A stretch of 64,000 nt of DNA from Solirubrobacter soli DSM 22325 (GTDB lineage: Bacteria; Actinomycetota; Thermoleophilia; Solirubrobacterales; Solirubrobacteraceae): assembly GCF_000423665.1 (NCBI RefSeq), contig NZ_KE384069.1, positions 62,001 through 126,000 on the forward strand. Direction: 5' to 3'. Shown piece after piece: positions 6,890 through 15,617 of the stretch (the stretch's first letter is position 1; each line of letters begins with the position of its first letter). The notes beneath the pieces were generated by a model, which was given only the letters and a program-made list of their open reading frames with translations, made no database searches and was not told where the DNA came from. A program made the position numbers and the translations under genes.

Positions 6890-9439
6890 CTAAAGCCGCT
6901 GAGAGACCTGGAGCACCGCGGCGCCGACCCCGATGCAGTCGCTGCCCTGGTGGTGTTCGACCGCGAGCGTCGTCTGACCGGCGGGGAGGATGCGCGAGAC
7001 GTCGAAGCGGTCCGTGTCCCACAGGGTCCCGATCTCGAACGGCGGGCCGTCCTGCGGGTCTGAGCCGTCGAACGTGTCGATCAGGTCCATCGTGTCCGCG
7101 CCGGTGAGCGTGAAGACCTCGCCCGCGCTCTGGCCGTCCGGGCCGGCGAGGATCAGGCTCGCGGCGCCGCCGATGCTGTTGATGCCGGAGAACGACCGTG
7201 TGATGGCCGCGTCGTCGTCGGTGTTGGTGTCGTAGGAGAAGTCGCTCAGGACCTGGTTCTGCGCGCCGCCGCCGACGTAGAAGACGACCAGCGTCGCGCC
7301 GTCCGTGTAGGGGAGCGTGCCGTGGGGCTCGCCGTCGACCCGGGTCTCGCCGCGCACGGGGTCGGTGACCTCGTAGGTGCCGTTGCCGGAGCCGGTGACG
7401 TACTGCGTCACGTCGGCGGCGTAGCCGACCGTGTTGTCATCGTCCCAGCAGAGCGTGCCGGAGACGTTGGACGCGATGTCCGCCTTGACCTTGTGGCCCT
7501 GGAACGTGATCTCGTTCGAGGGCTGCTCGCCCTGGTAGAGGATGCCCCACATGAGCACCGCGCGGCCGACGGTCGCGCCGGCCGGGACGGTCGTGATCTT
7601 GATCGAGCCGTGGTCGCGGTTGCGCAGGCCGGTGCCGGCGGCCTCGGCGCCGCACGGGTTGCAGTTGGTCGAGGTGCCGATCGGGACGCTCGCGTTCTCG
7701 CTGTCGGTGGCGTCCGCGTTGTCGGCGCGCGCGAACGCGTGGTTGGTGAGCGAGGTGTCGTCGTCCGGGGCCTTCCAGCGCACGGTGACCGTCTTCTCCT
7801 CGCCGGGGCCGAGGTCGCCGACGCCGATGACGTAGCGGTCGTTCGGGCCGGCGTCGGCGGGCGCGCCGCTCGGGTCGGAGTCGACCAGCGAGCCCGCGTT
7901 GGGCAGCGTGTCGACGACCTCGGCGTTGCGGGCGGTCCCGTCACCGGTGTTCTTGACGCGGATCGCGTACGCGAAGGTCTGTCCGGCGAAGGCGCCGAGC
8001 GGGCCGGTGTGCGTGATCTCGAGCTGGGGGCGCGTGACCGGTTGGGGCACGGGAGTGGGCGTGCTCGCCGGCGGCGGGGGATTGCCGCCGGGCGGGCAGC
8101 GGTAGAGGTTGATCTTCAGGGCGGGCAACGGCTGGTTGATCTGGAACGGCCCGAAGGAGACGCCGACCTGCGAGCCGCCCTCGATGTCGATCGAGCAGCT
8201 GGCATCGAGCGCGACGCTGAACGCGAGCGCGGGCTTGGCGTCGAAGTGGACGTCGGCCACGCCGGCGGCGCCGACCGCGAGGCGGATGCTCGGCCCGACG
8301 GCGAACTTGCCGGAGCCGCTGGCCGAGGCGTTCGCGTAGGCCGAGGCCTTCGACGTATTGGTCACGCTCGTGCCCTTGAACGCCATGCCCGCGGTCAGCG
8401 AGAAGCCGGCCTCGGCGTTCTGGCGGATGTCCGAGCCGATCGAGGCGGTCGCGAACAGGCCGAACTGCACGTAGGTCGGCACCAGCACCGGGCCGACCGG
8501 GATCGAGCCGGGGATCGCGGGCGCCTGGATCTGCGCGGTGCAGCCGGTGTTCTTGCGCAGCAGCACGTCGATGCCGGCCTTGCCGGACAGCGTCAGCGCC
8601 AGCTCGCCGTACGGCAGGCCGGTCGGGATGCCCCACGTCGTCGGGATGTGGATCTCGACCTTCCCGTCCAGGCCGAGGCTCTGGTAGGTCGTGACGTGGG
8701 AGTCGCCGAGCGAGGCGGTGCAGCGGAAGTAGGGCGTCCCGAGGCTCGCGGTCAGCGGGTCGAACGCCGACGTCCGCGCCGTCGTGACCGTGGTCTTGCC
8801 CGGCTCGAAGGAGAGGTGGGTGTCGATGTCGAGCTGCGGGAAGGCCTCCTGCAGGTGGGCGGGGGTGATCGCGACGATCAGCTTGCCGCCCTTGCGGGTG
8901 ACCTTGGTGACGCGATGGAACACGCCCGCCGGGAGGTTCTTCGTCGGCTTGCCGGTGAGGATCGCGCCCTTGGTGACCTTCGTGCTCGCGGGGAGCGTGA
9001 GCGTCTTCGGAGCCGTCGGGTCGCCCGTGAACGTGGCCTTGGCGAAGTTCAGGCCCTTGACGTTGGCGTTGATGATCGTGCCGTAGCGCAGGGCGGCCTT
9101 CGCGGTCTTGCCCTTCTTCGCCTTGACCTTGACCGTCTTGACCGCGGGCAGTGCCACGCTGCCGTCCTTGACCTTCTTGCGGCCGCTGCGGATCGTCACC
9201 TGGCGGACCGTGAACGTGTACGTGCCCGCGCGGGGGACCCGCAGCGTGGTGGAGCCGGTGAGCGTCTTCGCGTACTTCGGGCCGCGGACCTTCACGCTCC
9301 CCTTGATGCCCGGCGGGAGGCCTTTGACGCTGACCGCTATTCGCGTCGGCTTGCCGGCGGCGTGTGCCGCGTGTGGGGCCGCCGCAAGCGCGATGGCGGC
9401 GACGACGAGGGAGCTGAGGACCCGCGGACCGAAAGACAT
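6890..9439 (-). CDS. Large exported protein with DUF11 repeat and C-terminal beta domain
   Basis: 849 residues. Signal peptide at residues 1-28 (cleavage near AAHAAG). Residues 30-470 are beta-rich with many Lys/Thr strands. A Pro-rich linker (STPTPVPQPVT) leads into a DUF11-type repeat at about residues 470-570, with VKNTGDGTARNAEVVDTLP and DLGPGEEKTVTVRW. The C-terminal about 240 residues resemble a DUF3344-like domain (RAVLMWGILYQGE, CWDDDNTVGYAADVTQYV, TDGATLVVFYVGGG). Cys pairs fit extracellular disulphides. No sorting signal or membrane anchor is seen at the C-terminus, so it is probably released. Likely a surface or adhesin-like protein; function not shown. Confidence 0.75.
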   Translation of the reverse strand: MSFGPRVLSSLVVAAIALAAAPHAAHAAGKPTRIAVSVKGLPPGIKGSVKVRGPKYAKTLTGSTTLRVPRAGTYTFTVRQVTIRSGRKKVKDGSVALPAVKTVKVKAKKGKTAKAALRYGTIINANVKGLNFAKATFTGDPTAPKTLTLPASTKVTKGAILTGKPTKNLPAGVFHRVTKVTRKGGKLIVAITPAHLQEAFPQLDIDTHLSFEPGKTTVTTARTSAFDPLTASLGTPYFRCTASLGDSHVTTYQSLGLDGKVEIHIPTTWGIPTGLPYGELALTLSGKAGIDVLLRKNTGCTAQIQAPAIPGSIPVGPVLVPTYVQFGLFATASIGSDIRQNAEAGFSLTAGMAFKGTSVTNTSKASAYANASASGSGKFAVGPSIRLAVGAAGVADVHFDAKPALAFSVALDASCSIDIEGGSQVGVSFGPFQINQPLPALKINLYRCPPGGNPPPPASTPTPVPQPVTRPQLEITHTGPLGAFAGQTFAYAIRVKNTGDGTARNAEVVDTLPNAGSLVDSDPSGAPADAGPNDRYVIGVGDLGPGEEKTVTVRWKAPDDDTSLTNHAFARADNADATDSENASVPIGTSTNCNPCGAEAAGTGLRNRDHGSIKITTVPAGATVGRAVLMWGILYQGEQPSNEITFQGHKVKADIASNVSGTLCWDDDNTVGYAADVTQYVTGSGNGTYEVTDPVRGETRVDGEPHGTLPYTDGATLVVFYVGGGAQNQVLSDFSYDTNTDDDAAITRSFSGINSIGGAASLILAGPDGQSAGEVFTLTGADTMDLIDTFDGSDPQDGPPFEIGTLWDTDRFDVSRILPAGQTTLAVEHHQGSDCIGVGAAVLQVSQRL

Positions 9440-9488
9440 CGGCGCGTAGGACTAGCTTCCGGACCGTTGCGTCCCCCTGGCCGGGCGT

Positions 9489-9893
9489 TCAGGTACGCGG
9501 GTGATCCTGGCGCGTCAGACCCATCGCGAGCAATGCCTGCTCAGCGGAGGTTTTCGTGACGCCCAGCCCGCCAGGGCTGATGCGAACGCTCCGGCCGGGC
9601 GCCCGCAGCACGATCAGCCAGCTTCCCTGGCGGTCGGGCTCGAGCGCGAACGTCGTCTCACTCACCCACAGTGGCTCGCCGCCGCGCAGCGCCGTGCCGG
9701 TGAGCTGCTCGCCCTCCCTGGCGAGGACGACGACGCGGTGCAGCAGGCGGTCGCGGACGCTGAACGCGAACAGCGCGGCGAACACGAGCGCGATCGCCCC
9801 GGGCGCGCCCGCCCAGGCGATCAGGACCGCGACGACGACCAGCACCGCCAGGACGGCGAGCCGGTACCGGGTCGGCGAGGATGTGAGCGCCAT
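9489..9893 (-). CDS. Small membrane protein, function unknown
   Basis: 134 residues. One long or two adjoining membrane segments at about residues 10-44 (LAVLAVLVVVAVLIAWAG, then AIALVFAALFAFS), then a soluble beta-rich part of about 85 residues with a Trp pair (LWVSETTFALE, GSWLIVLRAPG) resembling a PH-like or YcxB-like layout, though I cannot confirm a family. Its ATG is the complement of the CATG that also holds the ATG of the divergent gene, so its upstream region lies entirely inside that gene. Confidence 0.6.
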   Translation of the reverse strand: MALTSSPTRYRLAVLAVLVVVAVLIAWAGAPGAIALVFAALFAFSVRDRLLHRVVVLAREGEQLTGTALRGGEPLWVSETTFALEPDRQGSWLIVLRAPGRSVRISPGGLGVTKTSAEQALLAMGLTRQDHPRT

Positions 9894-10479
9894 GGCTCAA
9901 GAACTCATACCCGCCCGGCGCGCGGTCGCGGTGCGCGTGGCCCGCGGCGACGCCCTGCGCGTGATCAACACCCACGGCCAGCAGGTCATCGACGCGTGGG
10001 CGTTCGTCGACGCGGGCGAGTGGATGTCGATGGAGCACTCCCGGCTGCACATGGGCCGCGTCAACCCAGCGCTCGGCGACACGTTCGTGACCAACCAGCG
10101 GCGGCCGGTGCTGACGCTGACCGAGGACACCTCCGGCGGCGTGCACGACACCCTGCTCGCCGCCTGCGACCGCTCCCGCTACGAGCTGCTGGGCGCGCCC
10201 GACCATGACAACTGCGCGGACAACCTGCACGCGGCGCTCGCGTCCGTCGAGGTGTCCGTGCCGTGCACGCCCAGCCCGCTGAACCTGTTCGAGAACGCGC
10301 CGCCGGCGCGTGACGGCACGATCGCGATCGCCCCGCCGGTCTCCACCCCCGGCTCGTGGGTCGTGCTGCGCGCCGAGCTCGACGTGCTCGTCGTGCTGTC
10401 CGCCTGCCCGCAGGACCTGGCCCCGACCAACGGGCCGGGGCCGGCCGACGCGCACTACGAGCTCATGCCCCAGGGTTAA
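9892..10479 (+). CDS. DUF1989 / urea carboxylase-associated family protein
   Basis: 195 residues from ATG at 9892. Family features are clear: VINTHGQQVIDAWAFVD near the start, SRLHMGRVNPALGDTFVTN, the Cys/Asn-rich DHDNCADNLHAAL region, and the SPLNLFENAP motif. DUF1989 proteins are found beside urea carboxylase or in aminomethyl-transfer operons and are thought to act on small nitrogen compounds; some bind metal through Cys and Asp residues. No urea carboxylase gene is nearby, so the role here is open. Confidence 0.82.
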   Translation: MAQELIPARRAVAVRVARGDALRVINTHGQQVIDAWAFVDAGEWMSMEHSRLHMGRVNPALGDTFVTNQRRPVLTLTEDTSGGVHDTLLAACDRSRYELLGAPDHDNCADNLHAALASVEVSVPCTPSPLNLFENAPPARDGTIAIAPPVSTPGSWVVLRAELDVLVVLSACPQDLAPTNGPGPADAHYELMPQG

Positions 10480-10532
10480 GCCCCGGGTCGGACTCCGCTG
10501 ACACGGGGCGCGCCGCTCACGAGAGTGGCGGC

Positions 10533-11240
10533 ATGCTCCCCATGACCTCCTCCCGCGTCGCCCTCGGCGTCTCGCTCGCCGCGCTCGCGCTGTCCACCAC
10601 CGGCACGGGCTACGCCGTGACCAAGCTCTCCGCCAAGAGCGTCGGCGCGCGCGAGCTGAAGGCCGGCGCCGTCCAGTCGCCCGCGGTCAAGGACGGGAGC
10701 CTCAAGCTCGCCGACCTCGACAAGCAGGCCCGATCCCAGCTCGTCGGGCCGGCGGGCGCTCCAGGCGAGCAAGGACCGGCCGGCCCGCAGGGTCCCCAGG
10801 GATCCGCGGGCGCGGACGGTGAGCCCGGGGCGAGCGGCGTCGTCGCCACCCGCCACATCGACGCGGCCAATGTCTCCACCAGCTTCGCGCTCGGCCCGCA
10901 ACTGCTGCTCAACTGCAAGACCCCGGCCTACTCCGCGGGCCCGGGGGAGCGGGCGATCGTGACCGCACCCACCTCGATCTGGCCGCTCGGCGCGCCCGCG
11001 GGCGGCGTGATGGGCGCGAGCGTGGCCGTGTCGATCGACGGGAGCCCCGGCGCCGTCGCGATCGGCACGCAGCAGTTCGACGACATGGACGGCGGCCCGG
11101 CCAGCACCGCGCCGACGGTCGAGCTCGCGCTCGTCGCCGGCAAGAGCTACCGCTTCGCCCCGCTGCTGCAGTCGACCGTCGTCACCAACGTCTACAAATC
11201 CGCCTGTCAAGTCAGCGTGCTGATCGTCAGGGGCGCCTGA
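10533..11240 (+). CDS. Exported protein with short collagen-like repeat
   Basis: 235 residues from ATG at 10533 (a second ATG follows at 10542). Signal-peptide-like start at about residues 8-28 with no strong cleavage site. Residues about 70-104 are Gly-X-Y triplets (GPAGAPGEQGPAGPQG and following), roughly eleven in a row. The C-terminal about 130 residues form a beta-rich domain with Cys residues (LLLNCKTPAYS, KSACQVSVLIV). The layout, signal plus KLSAKSVGARELKAGAV-like stem, triplets and terminal domain, is a known pattern for actinobacterial exported proteins of unknown role; trimerisation by the collagen tract is plausible. Confidence 0.7.
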   Translation: MLPMTSSRVALGVSLAALALSTTGTGYAVTKLSAKSVGARELKAGAVQSPAVKDGSLKLADLDKQARSQLVGPAGAPGEQGPAGPQGPQGSAGADGEPGASGVVATRHIDAANVSTSFALGPQLLLNCKTPAYSAGPGERAIVTAPTSIWPLGAPAGGVMGASVAVSIDGSPGAVAIGTQQFDDMDGGPASTAPTVELALVAGKSYRFAPLLQSTVVTNVYKSACQVSVLIVRGA

Positions 11241-11345
11241 CCAGGTTCACACTTGCAGACCGGACCCAATTGTTGACACTATGAACAGGTCACCGACTGA
11301 CCACCGGTGATCCACCCGTCGGGCCCGGCGGCGCGAGCAACCTGG
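11241..11345. repeat. Inverted 7-mer bracketing a non-coding stretch
   Basis: CCAGGTT (11241-11247, directly after the stop of the collagen-like gene) and AACCTGG (11339-11345) bracket about 90 bases that look less GC-rich than the surroundings. Inside is a smaller inverted repeat, TCACCG (11290-11295) and CGGTGA (11305-11310), between two convergent genes, which may act in termination. Otherwise I see nothing in this interval. Confidence 0.25.
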
Positions 11346-11369
11346 GAAGGTCGCGTCGCCGGCCCGCGC

Positions 11370-12335
11370 TCAGCCCGTCAGGACCAGCTTGCCGAAGACC
11401 TCGCCGGCGGCGAGGGCCTCGAAGGCGGAGCGCGCGTCCGCCAGCGGCACCTCGGACTCGATCACCGGCCGCACGTCGCGCTCGACGCACAGTCGCACCA
11501 GGCGGTCGAGCTCGTCGCGCGTCCCCATCGTCGAGCCGATCACGGAGAGCTGCAGGAAGAACACGCGGTTCAGCCCCGCGGGCGGGTCGCCGCCCGAGGT
11601 CGCGCCCGAGATCACCAACGTCCCGCCGGGCTTCAAGGACTTCAGCGAGTGGTCCCACGTCGCGGCACCCACGGTCTCGGCGACGACGTCGACGCGCTCC
11701 GGCAGCCGGGCGCCCGGCTCGAACGCGGCGTCGGCGCCCAGCGACACCGCGCGCGAGCGCTTCTCCTCGGACCGCGAGGTCGCCCACACCCGCAAGCCCG
11801 CCGCCCGCGCCAGGACGATCAGCGCCGTCGCGACCCCGCCGCCCGCGCCCTGCACCAGCAACGTCATGCCCGGCACGACGCCCGCGCGGGTGAAGAGCAT
11901 CCGGTAGGCGGTGAGCCACGCGGTCGGCAAGCAGGCCGCCTCGGCGAAGGAGAGCTCCGGCGGCTTGGGCACGAGGTTGCGCCGCGGCACCGCGACCCGC
12001 TCGGCGAACGTCCCGGGGAACCGCTCCGAGAGGATCGAGCGCTTCGGGTCGAGCGTCTCATCCCCCCGCCAGGCGTCATCGCTCACCACTGAGTGCACGA
12101 CGACCTCGTTGCCGTCGGGGTCGATCCCCGCCGCGTCGCAGCCGAGCACCATCGGCAGCCGGTCGGCGGACAGGCCGACCCCGCGCAAGGACCACAGGTC
12201 GTGATGGTTCAGCGAGGCGGCGCGCACTTGGACCGTCACCCAGCCTTCGGGGACGGGCGCCGGGTCGAGCTCGCCGACCACCAATCCGGACAGCGGACTT
12301 TCCGCGTTCATATGCGCGGCATAAACACTCAGCAC
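11370..12335 (-). CDS. Zinc-free MDR-family oxidoreductase, quinone oxidoreductase-like
   Basis: 321 residues from GTG at 12335. I prefer this to the ATG at 12311 because the region before it (VYAAH, then PLSGLVVGE) matches the usual N-terminus of this subgroup. GroES-like part: VTVQVRAASLNHHDLWSLRG and MVLGCDAAGIDPDG. Rossmann part: LLVQGAGGGVATALIVLARAAG. The catalytic-zinc ligands of true alcohol dehydrogenases are not all present, suggesting NADPH-dependent reduction of quinones or enones. Divergent from the glycosidase-like gene with 65 bases between starts. Confidence 0.82.
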   Translation of the reverse strand: MLSVYAAHMNAESPLSGLVVGELDPAPVPEGWVTVQVRAASLNHHDLWSLRGVGLSADRLPMVLGCDAAGIDPDGNEVVVHSVVSDDAWRGDETLDPKRSILSERFPGTFAERVAVPRRNLVPKPPELSFAEAACLPTAWLTAYRMLFTRAGVVPGMTLLVQGAGGGVATALIVLARAAGLRVWATSRSEEKRSRAVSLGADAAFEPGARLPERVDVVAETVGAATWDHSLKSLKPGGTLVISGATSGGDPPAGLNRVFFLQLSVIGSTMGTRDELDRLVRLCVERDVRPVIESEVPLADARSAFEALAAGEVFGKLVLTG

Positions 12336-12400
12336 GCCGCGAAACCTTAACCTGCCCGCGGGGTTCAGTCCCGCACACGGATGGCCGATCACAAGCACAG

Positions 12401-13510
12401 ATGCTCCGCTCCCTCGTCGCCGGCGTAAGCCTGCTCGCACTCCTGCTCGTCCTTCCGGCACGCGCCCACGCGGCCGCCGGGATGGAGCTCGCGCTCCAGG
12501 ACGACGCCGTGTTCGTCGACCAGCGCTGGATGGATCGCGACAACGCCCTCGACCACGCCGTCGAGCTCGGAGCGACGCGGATCCGCGTGAACGTGCTGTG
12601 GGCGCGCCTGATCGTCGGCGACGCCCACGACCGCACCACGCCGGACACCGTCACCTACGACTTCAGCCGCATCGACGCGCTGCAGCAGGCGGCGCAGGCG
12701 CGCGGCATCAAGCTGCAGCTGACGATCGCGGGTCCCGCCCCCGCCTGGGCGACCGGCGACCACCGGATGGGCAACTACAGGCCCGACGCCGCCAAGTACG
12801 GCGCGTTCGTCCAGACCGTCGTCTCCCACTTCGAGGGCCGCGTCGACCGCTACGCGATCTGGAACGAGCCGAACTGGAACACCTGGCTGGCGCCCGGCAG
12901 GAGCGCGGCGAGCCAGTACCGCCTGCTCTACGCGGCGGGCTACAAGGCCGCCAAGGCCGCCGACCCCAAGGCCAAGGTGCTGATCGGCGAGCTCGCCCCG
13001 ACCGGCGGCGGGCGCGCGATCGCGCCGCTGAAGTTCCTGCGCGACGTCACCTGCTCGAAGGCCGACTACAAGGCCGCCAAGCACTGCGTCGGCCTGAAGG
13101 CCGACGGCTTCGCGATCCACCCGTACCAGTTCACCGCCGCCCCGACGATCGCCGCCGGCAAGCCCGACGACGTGCCGATCGGCGGCCTCTCGCGCCTGAC
13201 CTCAGCGCTCGACAAGCTCGCCAAGCGCAAGGCGCTGCGGACCCCGTCCGGCGCGAAGATGGGCGTGTACCTGACGGAGTTCGGCTACCTGACCGTCGGC
13301 GCCCGAGCGCAGAAGCCCAAGGTCCGCGCGGCCTGGCTCCAGGAGGCCTTCAAGGTCGCCCGCCACAACCCGCGCGTCAAGCAACTCCTCCAGTACCAGC
13401 TCGTCGATCCGCCCGACGACGAGATCTGGCACTCCGCGATCCTGGACCGCGACGGCCGGCGCCTGCCGACCTACGCGGGCCTCGCGAAGGCTTCCGCCGC
13501 CAACCACTGA
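12401..13510 (+). CDS. Exported glycoside-hydrolase-fold protein (clan GH-A-like)
   Basis: 369 residues with a signal peptide at 1-24 (cleavage near ARAHAAAG). The TIM-barrel pattern of clan GH-A is visible: GATRIRVNVLWARL, then the acid/base Glu in YAIWNEPNWNTW (about residue 152), and a candidate nucleophile Glu in GVYLTEFGYL (about residue 290). One Cys pair (DVTCSKADYKAAKHC) probably forms a disulphide. These features suggest a secreted beta-glycanase, GH5- or GH39-like; the exact family and substrate cannot be fixed by eye. Followed by a hairpin at 13522-13538. Confidence 0.75.
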   Translation: MLRSLVAGVSLLALLLVLPARAHAAAGMELALQDDAVFVDQRWMDRDNALDHAVELGATRIRVNVLWARLIVGDAHDRTTPDTVTYDFSRIDALQQAAQARGIKLQLTIAGPAPAWATGDHRMGNYRPDAAKYGAFVQTVVSHFEGRVDRYAIWNEPNWNTWLAPGRSAASQYRLLYAAGYKAAKAADPKAKVLIGELAPTGGGRAIAPLKFLRDVTCSKADYKAAKHCVGLKADGFAIHPYQFTAAPTIAAGKPDDVPIGGLSRLTSALDKLAKRKALRTPSGAKMGVYLTEFGYLTVGARAQKPKVRAAWLQEAFKVARHNPRVKQLLQYQLVDPPDDEIWHSAILDRDGRRLPTYAGLAKASAANH

Positions 13511-13521
13511 GCGGCTGCGCG

Positions 13522-13538
13522 CCGGTGCAACGCACCGG
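13522..13538 (+). terminator. Short perfect hairpin
   Basis: CCGGTGC (13522-13528) and GCACCGG (13532-13538) form a 7-base stem with a 3-base loop, 11 bases after the glycosidase-like stop. There is no T-run. Likely a terminator or processing hairpin between this gene and the alcohol dehydrogenase. Confidence 0.45.
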
Positions 13539-13591
13539 ATACGACATCAGGGGTACGATCGCGGCGTCGGCGTCACACGAAGGAGGAGTTC

Positions 13592-14704
13592 GTGAAGACC
13601 AGGGCAGCCATGCTGTGGGGAGAAGGCCGCGATTGGGAGATCGCCGAGCTCGACCTCGACGAGCCCAAGCAGGGGGAGGTGCTGATCCGCTGGGTCGCCG
13701 CCGGACTGTGCCACTCCGACGAGCATCTGCGCCACGGCGACATCGTGCCGCGGTTCCCGATCGTCGGCGGGCATGAGGGCGCGGGGATCATCGAGAAGAT
13801 CGGTCCGGGCGTCTCGCGCGTGAAGGAGGGCGACCACGTCGTCACGTCCTTCCTGCCCGTGTGCGGCCACTGCCGCTTCTGCGCGACCGGTCACTCGAAC
13901 ATCTGCGACCTCGGCGCGACGATCCTCGACGGCTGCCTGCCCGACGGCACCTTCCGCTTCCACGGTGAAGGCCAGGACGTGGGCGCGATGTGCATGCTCG
14001 GCAGCTTCAGCCAGTACAGCGTGATCTCCGAGACCAGCTGCGTCTCCGTCGACAAGGACCTCCCGCTCGAGACCGTCGTGCTCGTCGGCTGCGGCGTCCC
14101 GACCGGGTGGTGCAGCGCCGTCTACGCCGCCGACGTGGTCCCGGGCGAGACCGTGATCATCTACGGCATCGGCGGGATCGGCTCCAACGCCGTCCAGGGC
14201 GCGACCCACGCGGGCGCCGCCAACGTGATCGCCGTCGACCCGCTCGCCAACAAGCGCGAGATGGCCGAGGACCTCGGCGCCACCCACACCGTCGCCAGCG
14301 CCGAGGAGGCGTACGCGCTCAGCCAGGACCTCACCCGCGGCGTCGGCGCCGACAAGGCGATCATCACGGTCGACATCGTCAACGAGGAGGTCGTCGGCAA
14401 CGCGGTGACCGCGATCCGCAAGGGCGGCACCGCGGTCATCACCGGCCTCGCGGACCCGAACAAGCTGACGGTCCAGCTGTCCGGCGCGGTCATGACGCTC
14501 TACGAGAAGACCGTGAAGGGCACGCTGTTCGGCTCGGGCAACCCGATGCACGACATCCGCAACCTGATCGGCCTCTACCAGGCCGGCAAGCTCAAGCTCG
14601 ACGAGCTCGTCACCCAGCGCTACCCACTCGACGACATCGGCCAGGGCTTCCAGGACATGCTCGACGGCAAGAACATCCGAGGCGTGGTCGTCCACGAGCA
14701 CTAG
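13592..14704 (+). CDS. NDMA-dependent (mycofactocin-type) zinc alcohol dehydrogenase
   Basis: 370 residues from GTG, with AGGAGG at 13581-13586. Catalytic zinc ligands: Cys in AAGLCHSDEHLR, the GGHEGAG His-Glu, and Cys in VGCGVPTGW. Structural zinc: the four Cys in CGHCRFCATGHSNIC. Rossmann motif GIGGIGSNAVQGA. The subgroup is nicotinoprotein alcohol dehydrogenases assayed with NDMA, whose NAD is tightly bound and re-oxidised via the peptide cofactor mycofactocin. No mft genes lie in the window, so the redox partner would be elsewhere. The MoxR gene follows immediately and may be co-transcribed. Confidence 0.88.
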   Translation: MKTRAAMLWGEGRDWEIAELDLDEPKQGEVLIRWVAAGLCHSDEHLRHGDIVPRFPIVGGHEGAGIIEKIGPGVSRVKEGDHVVTSFLPVCGHCRFCATGHSNICDLGATILDGCLPDGTFRFHGEGQDVGAMCMLGSFSQYSVISETSCVSVDKDLPLETVVLVGCGVPTGWCSAVYAADVVPGETVIIYGIGGIGSNAVQGATHAGAANVIAVDPLANKREMAEDLGATHTVASAEEAYALSQDLTRGVGADKAIITVDIVNEEVVGNAVTAIRKGGTAVITGLADPNKLTVQLSGAVMTLYEKTVKGTLFGSGNPMHDIRNLIGLYQAGKLKLDELVTQRYPLDDIGQGFQDMLDGKNIRGVVVHEH

Positions 14705-14762
14705 CGCCTCACTGCTCGCGCAGGTCGACGCTCGCATCGTCGGCCTGCGCCGCGAGGCGGAG

Positions 14763-15617
14763 GTGCTGGCCGCGACGCTCACCTCCGGCTGTCATGTCGT
14801 CCTCGAAGGCCCGCCGGGAACGGGGAAGTCGACGCTGCTGCGCGCCGTGGCGGACGGGGCGGGCCTCGGCGTCGAGTTCGTCGAGGGCAACGCCGAGCTG
14901 ACGCCCGGACGGCTGGTCGGCCACCACGACCCCGCGCTCGTCCTCGAGGCGGGCTACACGCCGGACACGTTCGTCGACGGGCCGCTGATCAGCGCGCTAC
15001 GCGAGGGCCGCCTGCTCTACATCGAGGAGCTCAACCGCGTCCCGGAGGAGACCCTCAACGTGCTCGTCGGCGCGCTGGCCGAGGGGGAGATCCACGTGCC
15101 GCGCCTCGGCCGCGTCCCCGCCCGAGCGAGCTTCCGCCTGATCGCCGCGATGAACCCGTTCGACGCGGTCGGCACCGCGCGTGTGAGCCAGGCGATCTCG
15201 GACCGCATGTGCCGGATCGCCATCGGCTACCAGGACGAGGTGGGCGAGCGCGCGATCGTCGAGCGGATCGCCGGCGCGAGCTCGCTCGTGCGACCGGCGG
15301 TGACGCTCACCCGCGCCACCCGTGCGCACGCCCAGGTGCGCATGGGCGCGTCGGTCCGCGGAGCGATCGACCTCGTCCGGCTCGGGCGCGAGCTCAGCGG
15401 CCTGCGGGGGGAGGCTGAGCCGGCGCCGGGGAACGCGACGTTCGCCGACGCGGCGATCGCCGCGCTGTCCGGGCGGCTGCGGCTCGAGGAGGGCTCGGAC
15501 ACGACCCCCGAGGCGATCGTCCTCGAGCTGATCGAAGGGCTGATCCCCAAGCCCGAGCCCGAGCCACCGGGAAAAGCCGCGGGCCTGCTCCCGGGGGCGG
15601 AGCGGGCCGGTCACTGA
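14763..15617 (+). CDS. MoxR-family AAA+ ATPase
   Basis: 284 residues from GTG at 14763, with GAGG five bases upstream. Walker A is EGPPGTGKST, Walker B LLYIEELNRVP, sensor 1 AAMNPFD, and the arginine-finger region follows at ISDRMCRI. In-frame codons upstream of the GTG (from about 14703) encode LLAQVDARIVGLRREAEVL, which looks like the normal MoxR N-terminus, so the true start may be a CTG at 14712, only 8 bases after the dehydrogenase stop. MoxR ATPases work as chaperones with VWA partners, here the next gene. Confidence 0.87.
   Translation: MLAATLTSGCHVVLEGPPGTGKSTLLRAVADGAGLGVEFVEGNAELTPGRLVGHHDPALVLEAGYTPDTFVDGPLISALREGRLLYIEELNRVPEETLNVLVGALAEGEIHVPRLGRVPARASFRLIAAMNPFDAVGTARVSQAISDRMCRIAIGYQDEVGERAIVERIAGASSLVRPAVTLTRATRAHAQVRMGASVRGAIDLVRLGRELSGLRGEAEPAPGNATFADAAIAALSGRLRLEEGSDTTPEAIVLELIEGLIPKPEPEPPGKAAGLLPGAERAGH

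Noticed and set aside
11273..11300. TTGACA in the gap after the collagen-like gene
   Set aside because: No -10 at proper spacing and the next rightward gene is more than 1 kb away.
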